DNA of 64,000 nt from assembly GCA_030752605.1 (NCBI GenBank), contig JASMDX010000042.1, positions 1 to 64,000 on the forward strand, read 5' to 3'. Positions 8,567-16,190 of the stretch are shown piece after piece. This DNA comes from GCA-2731375 sp002731375 (GTDB taxonomy: Bacteria > Pseudomonadota > Alphaproteobacteria > GCA-2731375). How positions within the stretch are numbered: the first letter of the stretch is position 1; the number at the start of each line of letters is the position of its first letter. Both the position numbers and the translations under genes were made by a program. The notes under the pieces are model-generated. The model ran no database searches, was not told where the DNA came from, and saw nothing but the letters and a program-made list of their open reading frames with translations.

Positions 8567-9004
8567 GTAGCCTCAATAACGTGTCCCCTAATTCTGCCGC
8601 CGACCGGCATCAATACCCGGTGCGCCTCGGCATAGCCCGCGGCCCGGTCGGGAAAAACCATCACGCCGAACTGACAAACGACAGCATCGAAGCATCCGTC
8701 ATCGAAAGGCAGCGCTAAAGCACCGGCCTGGCGCCAAGTGGTACGCGCGCCTGCACCTTGGCGACATGATACAGCATGGGTTGGTTCAGGTCAGACGCCA
8801 CATAACGGCAATCGGAACTCAAACGCGCCGCCATGGCGCCGGTGACCATGCCGCTACCCGCCGCAGTCTCCAAACCGCTTCTGGCGCCAGCGCGGCGGTT
8901 CGTTCGGCAAGATCATCCGCATAGGCCTCAAATATCAATGGCACCAAATAGGTGTAATAAAATTCAGGAATGGATCCCGCAAATACCTTGTCGTTGTCGC
9001 TCAT
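8567..9004 (-). pseudogene. Class I SAM-dependent methyltransferase remnant
   Basis: Reading the minus strand from ATG 9004 gives a normal methyltransferase N-terminus (MSDNDKVFAGSIPEFYYTYL). The reading frame then breaks near 8885. In another frame the motif I region continues (LETAAGSGMVTGAMAARL), then DLNQPMLYHVA. After a further break come LPFDDGCFDAVVCQFGVMVF and HRVLMPVGG, which are motifs II-III of this fold. The C-terminal third is missing. At least two frameshifts plus truncation make a functional product unlikely. It fills most of the gap between the thioesterase and the decarboxylase. Confidence 0.8.
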
Positions 9005-9066
9005 TAAATTCCCCCATCATTCGCAAATTTGCGCCGTCCCATTTCCACAATCTGGGCGCCGCGCCG

Positions 9067-10422
9067 TTAAAGTCCAGTATTCGATCGCGCGATGCGCAGA
9101 ATAGCCGCCAAGGTCTTGTCCACATCCGTATCCGTGGTGGCGTGGGAGGAAAAGCTGATGCGCATGGCCGCCTTGCCATGCCAGTGGGTGCCGCCACACC
9201 AGGCGCCGCCGTCGGCCTGCAGGCCGGCGATCACCTGATCGGTCCGTTCGTCATCGCCAAACGAGACCATGACCTGGTTCAGCCGGACCAGGTTCAAAAC
9301 CTCAAAGCCTGCTGCCGTCAGTCCCTCGGCCAGCATGCTAGCATGTCGGCAACAGGTCTCGATCAAATCAGCCAGACCACTTTGACCCAGAGAGGCGAGT
9401 GCCGCCCAGATTTCCGTGCCACGCATGCGCCGGCTGCATTCCGGTGTATAGTCATAGGGTTCGCGAACCCCGGCTTCGGGCAGATAGGCGGCGCTGATCG
9501 ACATAGCGGCGCGCAGATAGCTGGGTTCTCGCACCAGGGTGATGCCGCTGTCATAGGGTACGTTCAGCCATTTGTGTGCATCGACTGCCAGAGAGTCTGC
9601 CCCTTCATAACCCACCGCCAGATCAGCACGGTTCGGCGCCGCCTTGGCCCAGATGCCAAAGGCGCCGTCCACATGCACCCAGGCGCCAGCCTGTTGCGCC
9701 GGGGGGATCAACGCCTGGGCCGGATCGAAAGCGCCGGAATTGACATTGCCCGCCTGCAGACAAAGGATCGTGGGGCCGTCGATAGCCGGTAGAGCATCGG
9801 CCAGTATCGCACCCTGGTCATCCACGGCCAAACGCCGCACCCGGCCCTCGCCCAGACCCAGCATGCGCACAGCCTTCAGCATCGCAGCATGGCCCTCGTC
9901 CCCGACAAGAACCATTATCGGTGGCGCGCCAAACAAACCGTCCTGTTCCACATCCCAGCCGGCCCGCGCCAGCACCGCGTGACGGGCCGCCGCCAAGGCG
10001 GTAAAATTGGCCATTGTAGCTCCGGTGACAAAGGCCCCGCCGGCGTCCTTGGGAAAGCCGAAAATCTGCCGCAACCAATCCAGGCTGACCGTTTCCAGAG
10101 CTGCGCCAAGGGGCGAGGAAGTGGTCGAAAAGGCATTCTGGTCCCAGGCGCCTGCCAGCCAATTAGCCGCCAGTGCCACAGGCAAGCTACCGCCGGTTAC
10201 GAAACCGAAATAGCGCGGCCCGGCACTGGCCATGGTGGCGGGGGAACCCAGGCGGTCCAATTTCGCCAGAATATCCTCCACCCGGGCCCCTTGTTCAGCC
10301 CAAGGCCCACCCAATTCGGACAGCCCCGCCAGCGCCTCCGCACTGGGCGCCACGGATCGACTATCCAGACCATCCAGATAGGTTAAGGCCCGCGCCGTTG
10401 CATCGTTTAGTAACTCGTTCAT
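9067..10422 (-). CDS. PLP-dependent group II amino-acid decarboxylase-like protein
   Basis: At 451 aa this belongs to the aromatic-L-amino-acid/glutamate decarboxylase fold (PLP type I). The PLP lysine is Lys284 in VDAHKWLNVP. His178 (GDEGHAA) would stack on the cofactor ring, and Asp252 (VHVDGAFG) would bind the pyridine nitrogen. The GSLPVALAANWLAGAWDQN region resembles the substrate loop of aromatic decarboxylases. The family also contains tyrosine and tryptophan decarboxylases and aldehyde synthases, so the substrate cannot be named. It stands alone on the minus strand between two pseudogenes. The 178 bases upstream (10423-10600) show no other feature. Confidence 0.85.
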   Translation of the reverse strand: MNELLNDATARALTYLDGLDSRSVAPSAEALAGLSELGGPWAEQGARVEDILAKLDRLGSPATMASAGPRYFGFVTGGSLPVALAANWLAGAWDQNAFSTTSSPLGAALETVSLDWLRQIFGFPKDAGGAFVTGATMANFTALAAARHAVLARAGWDVEQDGLFGAPPIMVLVGDEGHAAMLKAVRMLGLGEGRVRRLAVDDQGAILADALPAIDGPTILCLQAGNVNSGAFDPAQALIPPAQQAGAWVHVDGAFGIWAKAAPNRADLAVGYEGADSLAVDAHKWLNVPYDSGITLVREPSYLRAAMSISAAYLPEAGVREPYDYTPECSRRMRGTEIWAALASLGQSGLADLIETCCRHASMLAEGLTAAGFEVLNLVRLNQVMVSFGDDERTDQVIAGLQADGGAWCGGTHWHGKAAMRISFSSHATTDTDVDKTLAAILRIARSNTGL

Positions 10423-10600
10423 CCAAACCCCCGTATGGTTTCGGAAACTATTGATGGAAACGTTCTCAATTGAAAGGCTGGTCTTGCTTGTCGGGCAAGG
10501 TATCTACCAAGACAATGTCCTTTCTCATTTTCGCCTTGTGTTAAGCCGTTGATATATCGCCAACCTGATCTCCCTATCGAGCAGGAAAAAAAGAATTCAA

Positions 10601-10957
10601 ATGGCGAAACTACAGCTTTTAAAGATTGCTCCGCGGGTGACCGGGCTGGTCTTTATGCCATGCCGTGGTGTCGCCTCCGGGTTGGGTCTGGACGCCGGAT
10701 CAGAGCGGGCCGTTCTATACGATCCTCGGCGTCTTTTTGATCCTAGCGGCGGGCCGCGATCCTTTTGAACACAGGGGCCTAATCTGGTTCACGGTCCGGT
10801 CCTCCGCCGCTCATGCGGCGTCATGTTGGTCGAGGCCTTGGTTGACGAAAGCCAGCGTGGCCGTCTGATCGGCGATATTCCGGCATTTTTCATCGTCACC
10901 GCCGTCCTGGCCTATCTGATACGGATGGTGCGGACCGAAACTATTGGCACGACCTAG
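10601..10957 (+). pseudogene. Frameshifted small membrane protein (DUF6632-like)
   Basis: Three consecutive frames together spell one small membrane protein. MAKLQLLKIAPRVTGLVF begins at 10601. WTPDQSGPFYTILGVFLILA and EHRGLIWFTV follow in a second frame. From about 10816, VMLVEALVDESQRGRL and AFFIVTAVLAYLIRMV return to the first frame, with a stop at 10955. This pattern of short hydrophobic segments, with the HRSLI.FT-like motif, recalls the DUF6632 family of unknown function. Two frameshifts are required, so it is read as a pseudogene. Its stop overlaps the stop of the convergent flavoprotein gene. Confidence 0.65.
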
Positions 10958-12093
10958 CCGATACTCCCGTTTGCGGGAAGGACGTCAAAACGATCGATGG
11001 AAAAAGCCTCAATCGGCAAGCTGGCTTGGCCAGTGGTAATCAGTTCCGCCAACAGGCGGCCAACGATCGGGCTCAATTGGAAGCCATGGCCGCAAAAACC
11101 AAAGGCGTGATAGGCACCCTTCACGGCCCGGCTCGGCCCGATTACCGGAACGCCATCAGGCATCATGGCCTCGATCCCAGCCCAGCAGCGCACCACGTTT
11201 ACCGGGCCCAGTTGCGGGAACAGCGCCTTCACCGTGACGGCGCTGTTGCCCATGCCGGCTAGTTTGGTCTCGGCTATATTGCGCTCAGGCAGGGCGCGAC
11301 CACGCTGACCGCCGCCGATCATCACCGTACCGTTGCCGTATTGCTTGAAGGACAGCTTGCGCCCCACCGCGCCCAGCACCGGCGTGATGAACGGCGCCAC
11401 TCGTTCGGTGATCATCAGCATGAGGGCCGCCGGTTCCACCTGGGCGTCGTCTCCGATCATGCGGCAGACCTGATGACCCCAGGCACCGGCAGTGTTGACC
11501 AGTACCGGCGCCTGAAAATTTTGCCCTGCCGCACTCACCTGCCAATCACCGCCCAGTCGTTCAATCGCCGTTACTGCCGCGCCCAGCTCTACCCGCACTC
11601 CCAAAGCCTGAGCAGTGCGAAAATAGGCCTGGGTGGTCCTGTAAGGATTGGCGGCACCATCATCTGCGCACCAGATCGCGCCCAGACAGTGGTGCGCCAA
11701 GGCAGGTACGATCTCGCGCAACGAGGCCTTATCAATCAGCTGTTCGTGCGCGAAACCCAGCGCCTGCAATTGGTCCACGCGGTCAGCCTGTTGCGCCAGT
11801 TCAGCCTCGGTCTCGGCGATCTGGATATGTCCGCAGGCGGTAAAACCGCAATCATCGCTGACAAAGTCCTCTATATCTTCCCAGATCTCCCTGGCCGCGA
11901 CCGAAAGCGGTACCTCCGCCAGATGCCGGCCCAGGCGGCGCACCCCGCCGGCATTGACGCCCGAGGCATGACGCCCCGGATGATCCTTTTCCACCACGAC
12001 CGCCCGCACCCCGGCCTCGGCCAAATGAATGGCCGTGGACAGGCCATGCAGGCCACCGCCGATGATGATCGCGTCGCAGGTACTAGCTGTCAT
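10954..12093 (-). CDS. FAD-dependent oxidoreductase, HcnC/opine-oxidase beta-like subunit
   Basis: This 379-aa flavoprotein has an N-terminal Rossmann motif (IIIGGGLHGLSTAIHLAEAG, residues 9-28) and the D-amino-acid-oxidase/sarcosine-oxidase-beta (DAO) fold, ending in GFCGHGFQLSPIVGRLLAEL. In HcnABC, opine oxidases and D-hydroxyproline dehydrogenases this subunit oxidises the amine. The ATG at 12093 is chosen because it precedes the FAD motif directly and overlaps the upstream gene's end by 11 bases; an upstream extension to 12201 gives an unlikely Arg-rich leader. It is the last gene of a three-gene operon. Confidence 0.88.
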   Translation of the reverse strand: MTASTCDAIIIGGGLHGLSTAIHLAEAGVRAVVVEKDHPGRHASGVNAGGVRRLGRHLAEVPLSVAAREIWEDIEDFVSDDCGFTACGHIQIAETEAELAQQADRVDQLQALGFAHEQLIDKASLREIVPALAHHCLGAIWCADDGAANPYRTTQAYFRTAQALGVRVELGAAVTAIERLGGDWQVSAAGQNFQAPVLVNTAGAWGHQVCRMIGDDAQVEPAALMLMITERVAPFITPVLGAVGRKLSFKQYGNGTVMIGGGQRGRALPERNIAETKLAGMGNSAVTVKALFPQLGPVNVVRCWAGIEAMMPDGVPVIGPSRAVKGAYHAFGFCGHGFQLSPIVGRLLAELITTGQASLPIEAFSIDRFDVLPANGSIG

Positions 12094-13534
12094 CGCCAGC
12101 CTCAATTTCCGGCTCGCTGAAATCCGATAGTTCATCCATCGGCACCGGCTTGATGGGCCAGCGCAAACGGAAATAGCCCGCCTCGGCCACCGGCATGGCA
12201 TGGGCGCGGGCCAGAACCTCGGCCACGTTCAAACCACACATACGGCCCTGGCACGGCCCCATACCGGGCCGGCCAAAAGCCTTGAGCTGATTGGCGTCGC
12301 GGCAGCCTTGGCCGGCAAGGTCTCTGATCCTGGCTGCCGTGATCTCTTCGCAACGGCAAATGATAGTGTCGTCATGGGGATCGAGGAATTCCTCCCCTGG
12401 CGCGAACAGCCTATCAACAAAAGGCCGGGCTGCCAGGCGTCGGCGCAATTCCTCGCCAGTCGCGGCAATCTCCCCCGCCGCCGCTTCGCAGCCCAGCTCT
12501 TGCGCCACCACCAGGGCCGCCAGGCGTCCCTGCAGGGCCGCCGCCCTGGCACCAACGATACCGGCGCCGTCACCGGCCAGGCGGATGCCGGCAATGGCGG
12601 TCTTCCCGCCAGTCTCGGAGCGTGGCAGCCAACAACGCTGCACCTCGTCCCAATCGTGGGGCAGATCCAGGGCGCGGGTAAATTGAACGTTCGGCGTGAC
12701 GCCCATATGGAGGAGCAACAGATCACAGGCGAGCTCCTGCGAACGGCCGTTGGCGGTGAAGCGCAGGGCGCGCAGATACCCCTCACCAACGGCGTGGAGA
12801 CCCCGGGCATTCTTGAAATGCGGCATGCCGAGCCGTTTTAGCTCCCGGCGCAAGGCCTGGCCCTGGCGCAGCAATTCCCCCTCCCGCAGCAGCCCCGGCA
12901 GCTTGAAGGCAGCCTGGTGATGGTTGGCCCTGGGGGTGGTCTCGACCAGCGCCGCAACATTAACGCCGGCGCGGCCATATTGCGCCGCCAAGAGCCACAA
13001 CAGCGGGCCACTGCCGGCCAACATGAGCGGCCCTTGCGGCACTAGGCCGCCACTTTTCAGCAAGGTCTGCCCGGCCCCCGCCGTCATCACGCCCGGCAGG
13101 GTCCAACCGGGAATAGGCATGGGTCGTTCGATGGCGCCGGCGGCCAGAATGATATGTTCAGCCCGCAACGCCGCCGCCTTGCCTTCACGGCTGTAATAGA
13201 TCGCTCCATCCGCCGTGATCTGCCAGACCATGGCGCCGTACAGATCATAGCGGCCCGGATCGTTCGCAACGGGCAGTAGTTCTCGGCCCTGCCCATATTC
13301 ATCGCCAAACAGGGCCATACTGTCCGGATCGGCATTACCGATGCCGCGATAGATCTGCCCACCGGGCCCGGATTGCTCATCCAACAATGCGGCTTCAATG
13401 CCGTGCCGCCGGGCCACGGCAACGGCGGCCAAGCCGGCGGGACCGGCGCCGATGACCGCTAATGGTAGGTTGGGTGGTACGTCGGAAGGCACCTTGGATG
13501 GTACGCTAGGGGGCGCCTGTTCAGGCATCGCCAT
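12083..13534 (-). CDS. FAD/NAD(P) oxidoreductase with BFD-like [2Fe-2S] domain, HcnB-like subunit
   Basis: This 483-aa protein has a pyridine-nucleotide-disulfide-oxidoreductase fold. The first FAD motif is VIGAGPAGLAAVAVARRHG (about 27-45), with GPGGQIYRG following. A second dinucleotide motif lies at 173-180. The C-terminal BFD-like iron-sulfur module shows Cys393, Cys395, Cys428 and Cys433 (CRCEE...GPCQGRMC). This is the layout of HcnB, OoxA/NoxA-type opine oxidase and LhpF-type subunits, which carry electrons away from the HcnC-like partner. It overlaps both neighbours by 11-14 bases, indicating translational coupling. An alternative ATG at 13528 would shorten it by two residues. Confidence 0.9.
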   Translation of the reverse strand: MAMPEQAPPSVPSKVPSDVPPNLPLAVIGAGPAGLAAVAVARRHGIEAALLDEQSGPGGQIYRGIGNADPDSMALFGDEYGQGRELLPVANDPGRYDLYGAMVWQITADGAIYYSREGKAAALRAEHIILAAGAIERPMPIPGWTLPGVMTAGAGQTLLKSGGLVPQGPLMLAGSGPLLWLLAAQYGRAGVNVAALVETTPRANHHQAAFKLPGLLREGELLRQGQALRRELKRLGMPHFKNARGLHAVGEGYLRALRFTANGRSQELACDLLLLHMGVTPNVQFTRALDLPHDWDEVQRCWLPRSETGGKTAIAGIRLAGDGAGIVGARAAALQGRLAALVVAQELGCEAAAGEIAATGEELRRRLAARPFVDRLFAPGEEFLDPHDDTIICRCEEITAARIRDLAGQGCRDANQLKAFGRPGMGPCQGRMCGLNVAEVLARAHAMPVAEAGYFRLRWPIKPVPMDELSDFSEPEIEAGDDS

Positions 13535-13838
13535 CCACCGGGCGAATGCCGACCATCGCCTCGATCTGCATGCCGTCGCGTACCGGTATCATGCAGCTCT
13601 GGCGGTTGTCTTCGCCGTCGATCCGCAGCAGGCAATCGAAACAGGCCCCCGTCATGCAGAACGGGCCGCGCGCGGCGACGCTGATAGCAGTTTCGCGAAA
13701 TTCACTCACACCCGCGGCCAACAAAGCCGCCGCCACGCTGTCGCCCAGCCGCGCCTCGATTGGCCGACCATTGAAATAGATCGTCGGGCCGGCGTCATCG
13801 CCGGCGGCGCCCAGGCGCCTGAAAAGCGGCCGCTCCAT
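13521..13838 (-). CDS. Small (2Fe-2S) ferredoxin-like subunit, HcnA-like
   Basis: This 105-aa protein matches the N-terminal domain of sarcosine oxidase alpha and the stand-alone HcnA/LhpE small subunits. The plant-type [2Fe-2S] ligands are Cys61, Cys66, Cys69 and Cys82 (GPFCMTGACFDCL...SC). It begins with the typical FRRLG and YFNGRPIEARLGDSVAAALLA segments. As first gene of the operon it would complete a heterotrimeric membrane-linked dehydrogenase with the two following flavoproteins. The substrate could be an opine, a D-amino acid, a hydroxyproline isomer or glycine; none of the neighbours decides this. Confidence 0.88.
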   Translation of the reverse strand: MERPLFRRLGAAGDDAGPTIYFNGRPIEARLGDSVAAALLAAGVSEFRETAISVAARGPFCMTGACFDCLLRIDGEDNRQSCMIPVRDGMQIEAMVGIRPVDGDA

Positions 13839-14033
13839 CTACGCCACGGCCCCACGATGATGCTGATCATTTCGCACAACAGGCACATCTTTCGTTTTCA
13901 ACAGTTTGTCAGCCATGGATCATTCTGCCCTTGCCGCAAAACCTGTCAAGGCTGGCCCGTCGCGGTTTCGACCCCCTCCGGGATCGGACAAGGATGCTAT
14001 GCCCCGCACCATAACAAAAAAAGGAGTCGCACC

Positions 14034-14192
14034 ATGAAGCAAACGCAAAATGAACAGGAAACGGTCGCCCCATCGGGTAATGAGGTCAGGTCTTGTTTTT
14101 TGCAAAGATCTGACTTCGATCCTTTGCTAAGGGGCAAACGAAGATCGCAGTTGTGCCGCCCAGACACCTTTGATGATCGCGATTACCCATAG
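14034..14192 (+). pseudogene. Short truncated ORF with strong ribosome-binding site
   Basis: An ATG at 14034 follows an excellent Shine-Dalgarno run (AAAAAAAGGAG, about 14018-14028), yet only 52 codons are open (MKQTQNEQETVAPSGNE...). From about 14100 the frame runs antisense through the end of the SnoaL-like gene and stops at 14190. The first 20 or so codons look like a genuine N-terminus whose body has been lost. The start is divergent from the HcnA-like operon, so this may be what remains of its regulator or transporter. I do not recognise a family. Confidence 0.35.
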
Positions 14193-14528
14193 GGATCTGA
14201 GTTTTTCGAGCACGGTATTGTCCTCCCTGTAACGGGTGAACCTCACGTCGAGGTGGACTTTGCCCGGTTCCGCCGCGATCACATCCAGCGAATCCCATGC
14301 GCTATGGTGCCAGCCATCGCCAGCACGGGCATGGAAATCAGCCAGGTACTGGTCCGGCCCATCCCAGGTCTGCAACACGCCGCCCGACAGCCGATAGTGT
14401 GGAAAATGCAGCGTCGCGGCCAGGTCCGCTTCGTTGCCGGCGTTCAGCGCGGCGATATGCGCCGCCATGACGTCTTTGGCCCGTGAAACAGGATCACCAT
14501 CGGATCCATCGCCATTGTTGTTATTCAC
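14127..14528 (-). CDS. SnoaL/NTF2-like protein
   Basis: This 133-aa protein has the shape of a small SnoaL/NTF2-like alpha+beta barrel: an N-terminal helix (SRAKDVMAAHIAALNAGNEADLAATLHFPH), a central YLADFHARAGDGWHHSAWDSLDV segment, and strands around VHLDVRFTRYREDNTV. Members are isomerases, dehydratases or ligand-binding proteins, so no reaction is assigned. The start is GTG at 14528. It follows hyuB by 14 bases on the same strand, so it is probably the third gene of the hydantoinase operon. The C-terminus (WAAQLRSSFAP) is typical of complete members. Confidence 0.8.
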   Translation of the reverse strand: MNNNNGDGSDGDPVSRAKDVMAAHIAALNAGNEADLAATLHFPHYRLSGGVLQTWDGPDQYLADFHARAGDGWHHSAWDSLDVIAAEPGKVHLDVRFTRYREDNTVLEKLRSLWVIAIIKGVWAAQLRSSFAP

Positions 14529-14542
14529 AATCTCTCACCCGA

Positions 14543-16186
14543 TTACTCCGCCGCTTCCAGCCCGCTGACGAAACCCTCCCGCAGGTCGCGCTCCACATCG
14601 CCGGCGGCGCGTTCGTTGGGGGCTCCATAGCCGGCGCCTCCCCCCGTGCGGGTAACCAAAATATCGCCTTTTTGCAGTGTGAAACTGGTCTTCGAGGCCA
14701 ATTCGATGACCTCGTCACCGCGCAGAACTTGCGTCGAGGCGCAGACGCCGTCGGCACCGCCGAACAGGCCCTGGGGCGCCAGGCGGAAACGGTCGGAATA
14801 GGTCGCGAATGTCACTCCATCGCCCAGGATGTGATACCGGCGCTGAAAGCCCAGGCCGCCGCGATGACGGCCCGCGCCGCCTGAATCCTGCACCAGGCTG
14901 TAGTCTTCGACACGGAAATAGTCGTATTCCATGTCCATGGCCTCGATCGGCACGTTGGAACAGTTGGACAGCGGACTATCCACCGCGTCACAGCCGTCAC
15001 CGTGGTCGGAGGCACCGAAACCGCCCCCCATGATTTCCAGGTAGATGGCATAGCCATCCTGTTTCAATTGGCTGAGGACGATGATTTCCGTGGAATCGAA
15101 GCCCGCCGCGATGACCTTATCGGGCGCGGATGGCGCCAGCGCCTTCATCACCGCGTTATAGGCCCGATAGGCCGAGAGCATGCGCGCCCGCACCGGCGCC
15201 GGACGGCGTGGGTTGAGCAAGCTGCCATAGGGCGCGCGAACCTCAATGGCCCGCTTGCTGCCCTCGTTAAAGGGGATGTCCGGGCTGGTCAGCACCGCCT
15301 TGACGCAACTGAGGCCGGCGGCCACGGTGGAGGCATAGGGGCAGTTGACGTTGGTCGCAACCTGATCGCAGGTGCCATCGTAATCGACGATGACGCTGTC
15401 GCCCTTGATCTCCACCCGCGCCTTGACCCGCAAGGGCTCGTCCGTGATGCCGTCGTCGTCGAGGAAATCCTCGCCCTCATAGACGCCGTCGGGCAATTCG
15501 CGGATGGCCGCGCGCATGCGCCGTTCGGAATAATCCAGCAGTTCATCCATGGCCTCGATCACCACGCCGGTGCCGAAACGGGCGCACAGGTCCATGACCC
15601 GACCGCCGCCGATGCCGTTGGCCGCGAATTGCGCGTTGAAATCGCCGATAGTCTGATCTGGTACCCGGATATTGGCCCGCACCAGACGTTCCAGGGGGCC
15701 GCCGTTCCAGTCGTGACCCATGTTGTATTTCGAAGGTGGGAAGATGATCCCCTCTTGATGCACATCGCGGGCTTCGGGGTTCAGGCCCGGCGCGCCGCCA
15801 CCCAGATCAAGGTGATGCGCTACCGTGGCGCCGAAACCAACCAGGGTGCCCTCGAAGAAAATCGGCGAGAACAGAAACACGTCTTGGAGATGCTGGCCGC
15901 CCTGGAAGGGGTCGTTGTTGATATAGAAATCACCCTCCACCAGAGTATCGGTGGGAAACAGCTCGGCACAAGGCCGGAACGTCGCCCCTATGGGCCCCAG
16001 CTGCATGGGGATCAACTCGGCCTGAGCCACCACGTTGCCATGGCGATCCAACAGGGCGGCGGAGCAGTCATTGGCTTCACGCACCACGGGGGAATAGGCG
16101 GAACGAACAAGTTTCACGCCCATTTCACGGGCGGCGGCGATCAGTCCCTGGCTGATCACGGCTTGATCGACGGTGTTCACGGCCAT
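14543..16186 (-). CDS. hyuB: Hydantoinase/oxoprolinase subunit B (HyuB family)
   Basis: At 547 aa this is a full-length HyuB subunit. Hallmarks are the N-terminal YSPVVREANDCSAALLDRHG, the GDFYINNDPFQGGQHLQDV stretch and the VAHHLDLGGGAPG motif. A Gly-rich GSGGAGRHRGGLG-type element lies near 435 (QDSGGAGRHRGGLG), and GGGAGYGAPNER closes the fold. With HyuA it hydrolyses cyclic amides in an ATP-dependent way (hydantoins, oxoproline) or carboxylates ketones, as in acetone and acetophenone carboxylases. Which reaction applies cannot be told from sequence. It begins four bases after hyuA stops. Confidence 0.92.
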   Translation of the reverse strand: MAVNTVDQAVISQGLIAAAREMGVKLVRSAYSPVVREANDCSAALLDRHGNVVAQAELIPMQLGPIGATFRPCAELFPTDTLVEGDFYINNDPFQGGQHLQDVFLFSPIFFEGTLVGFGATVAHHLDLGGGAPGLNPEARDVHQEGIIFPPSKYNMGHDWNGGPLERLVRANIRVPDQTIGDFNAQFAANGIGGGRVMDLCARFGTGVVIEAMDELLDYSERRMRAAIRELPDGVYEGEDFLDDDGITDEPLRVKARVEIKGDSVIVDYDGTCDQVATNVNCPYASTVAAGLSCVKAVLTSPDIPFNEGSKRAIEVRAPYGSLLNPRRPAPVRARMLSAYRAYNAVMKALAPSAPDKVIAAGFDSTEIIVLSQLKQDGYAIYLEIMGGGFGASDHGDGCDAVDSPLSNCSNVPIEAMDMEYDYFRVEDYSLVQDSGGAGRHRGGLGFQRRYHILGDGVTFATYSDRFRLAPQGLFGGADGVCASTQVLRGDEVIELASKTSFTLQKGDILVTRTGGGAGYGAPNERAAGDVERDLREGFVSGLEAAE

Positions 16187-16190
16187 GCTC

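Noticed and set aside
8833..9792. Plus-strand open frame (319 codons) opposite the PLP decarboxylase
   Set aside because: No recognisable domain; the opposite strand encodes a full enzyme with its catalytic lysine.
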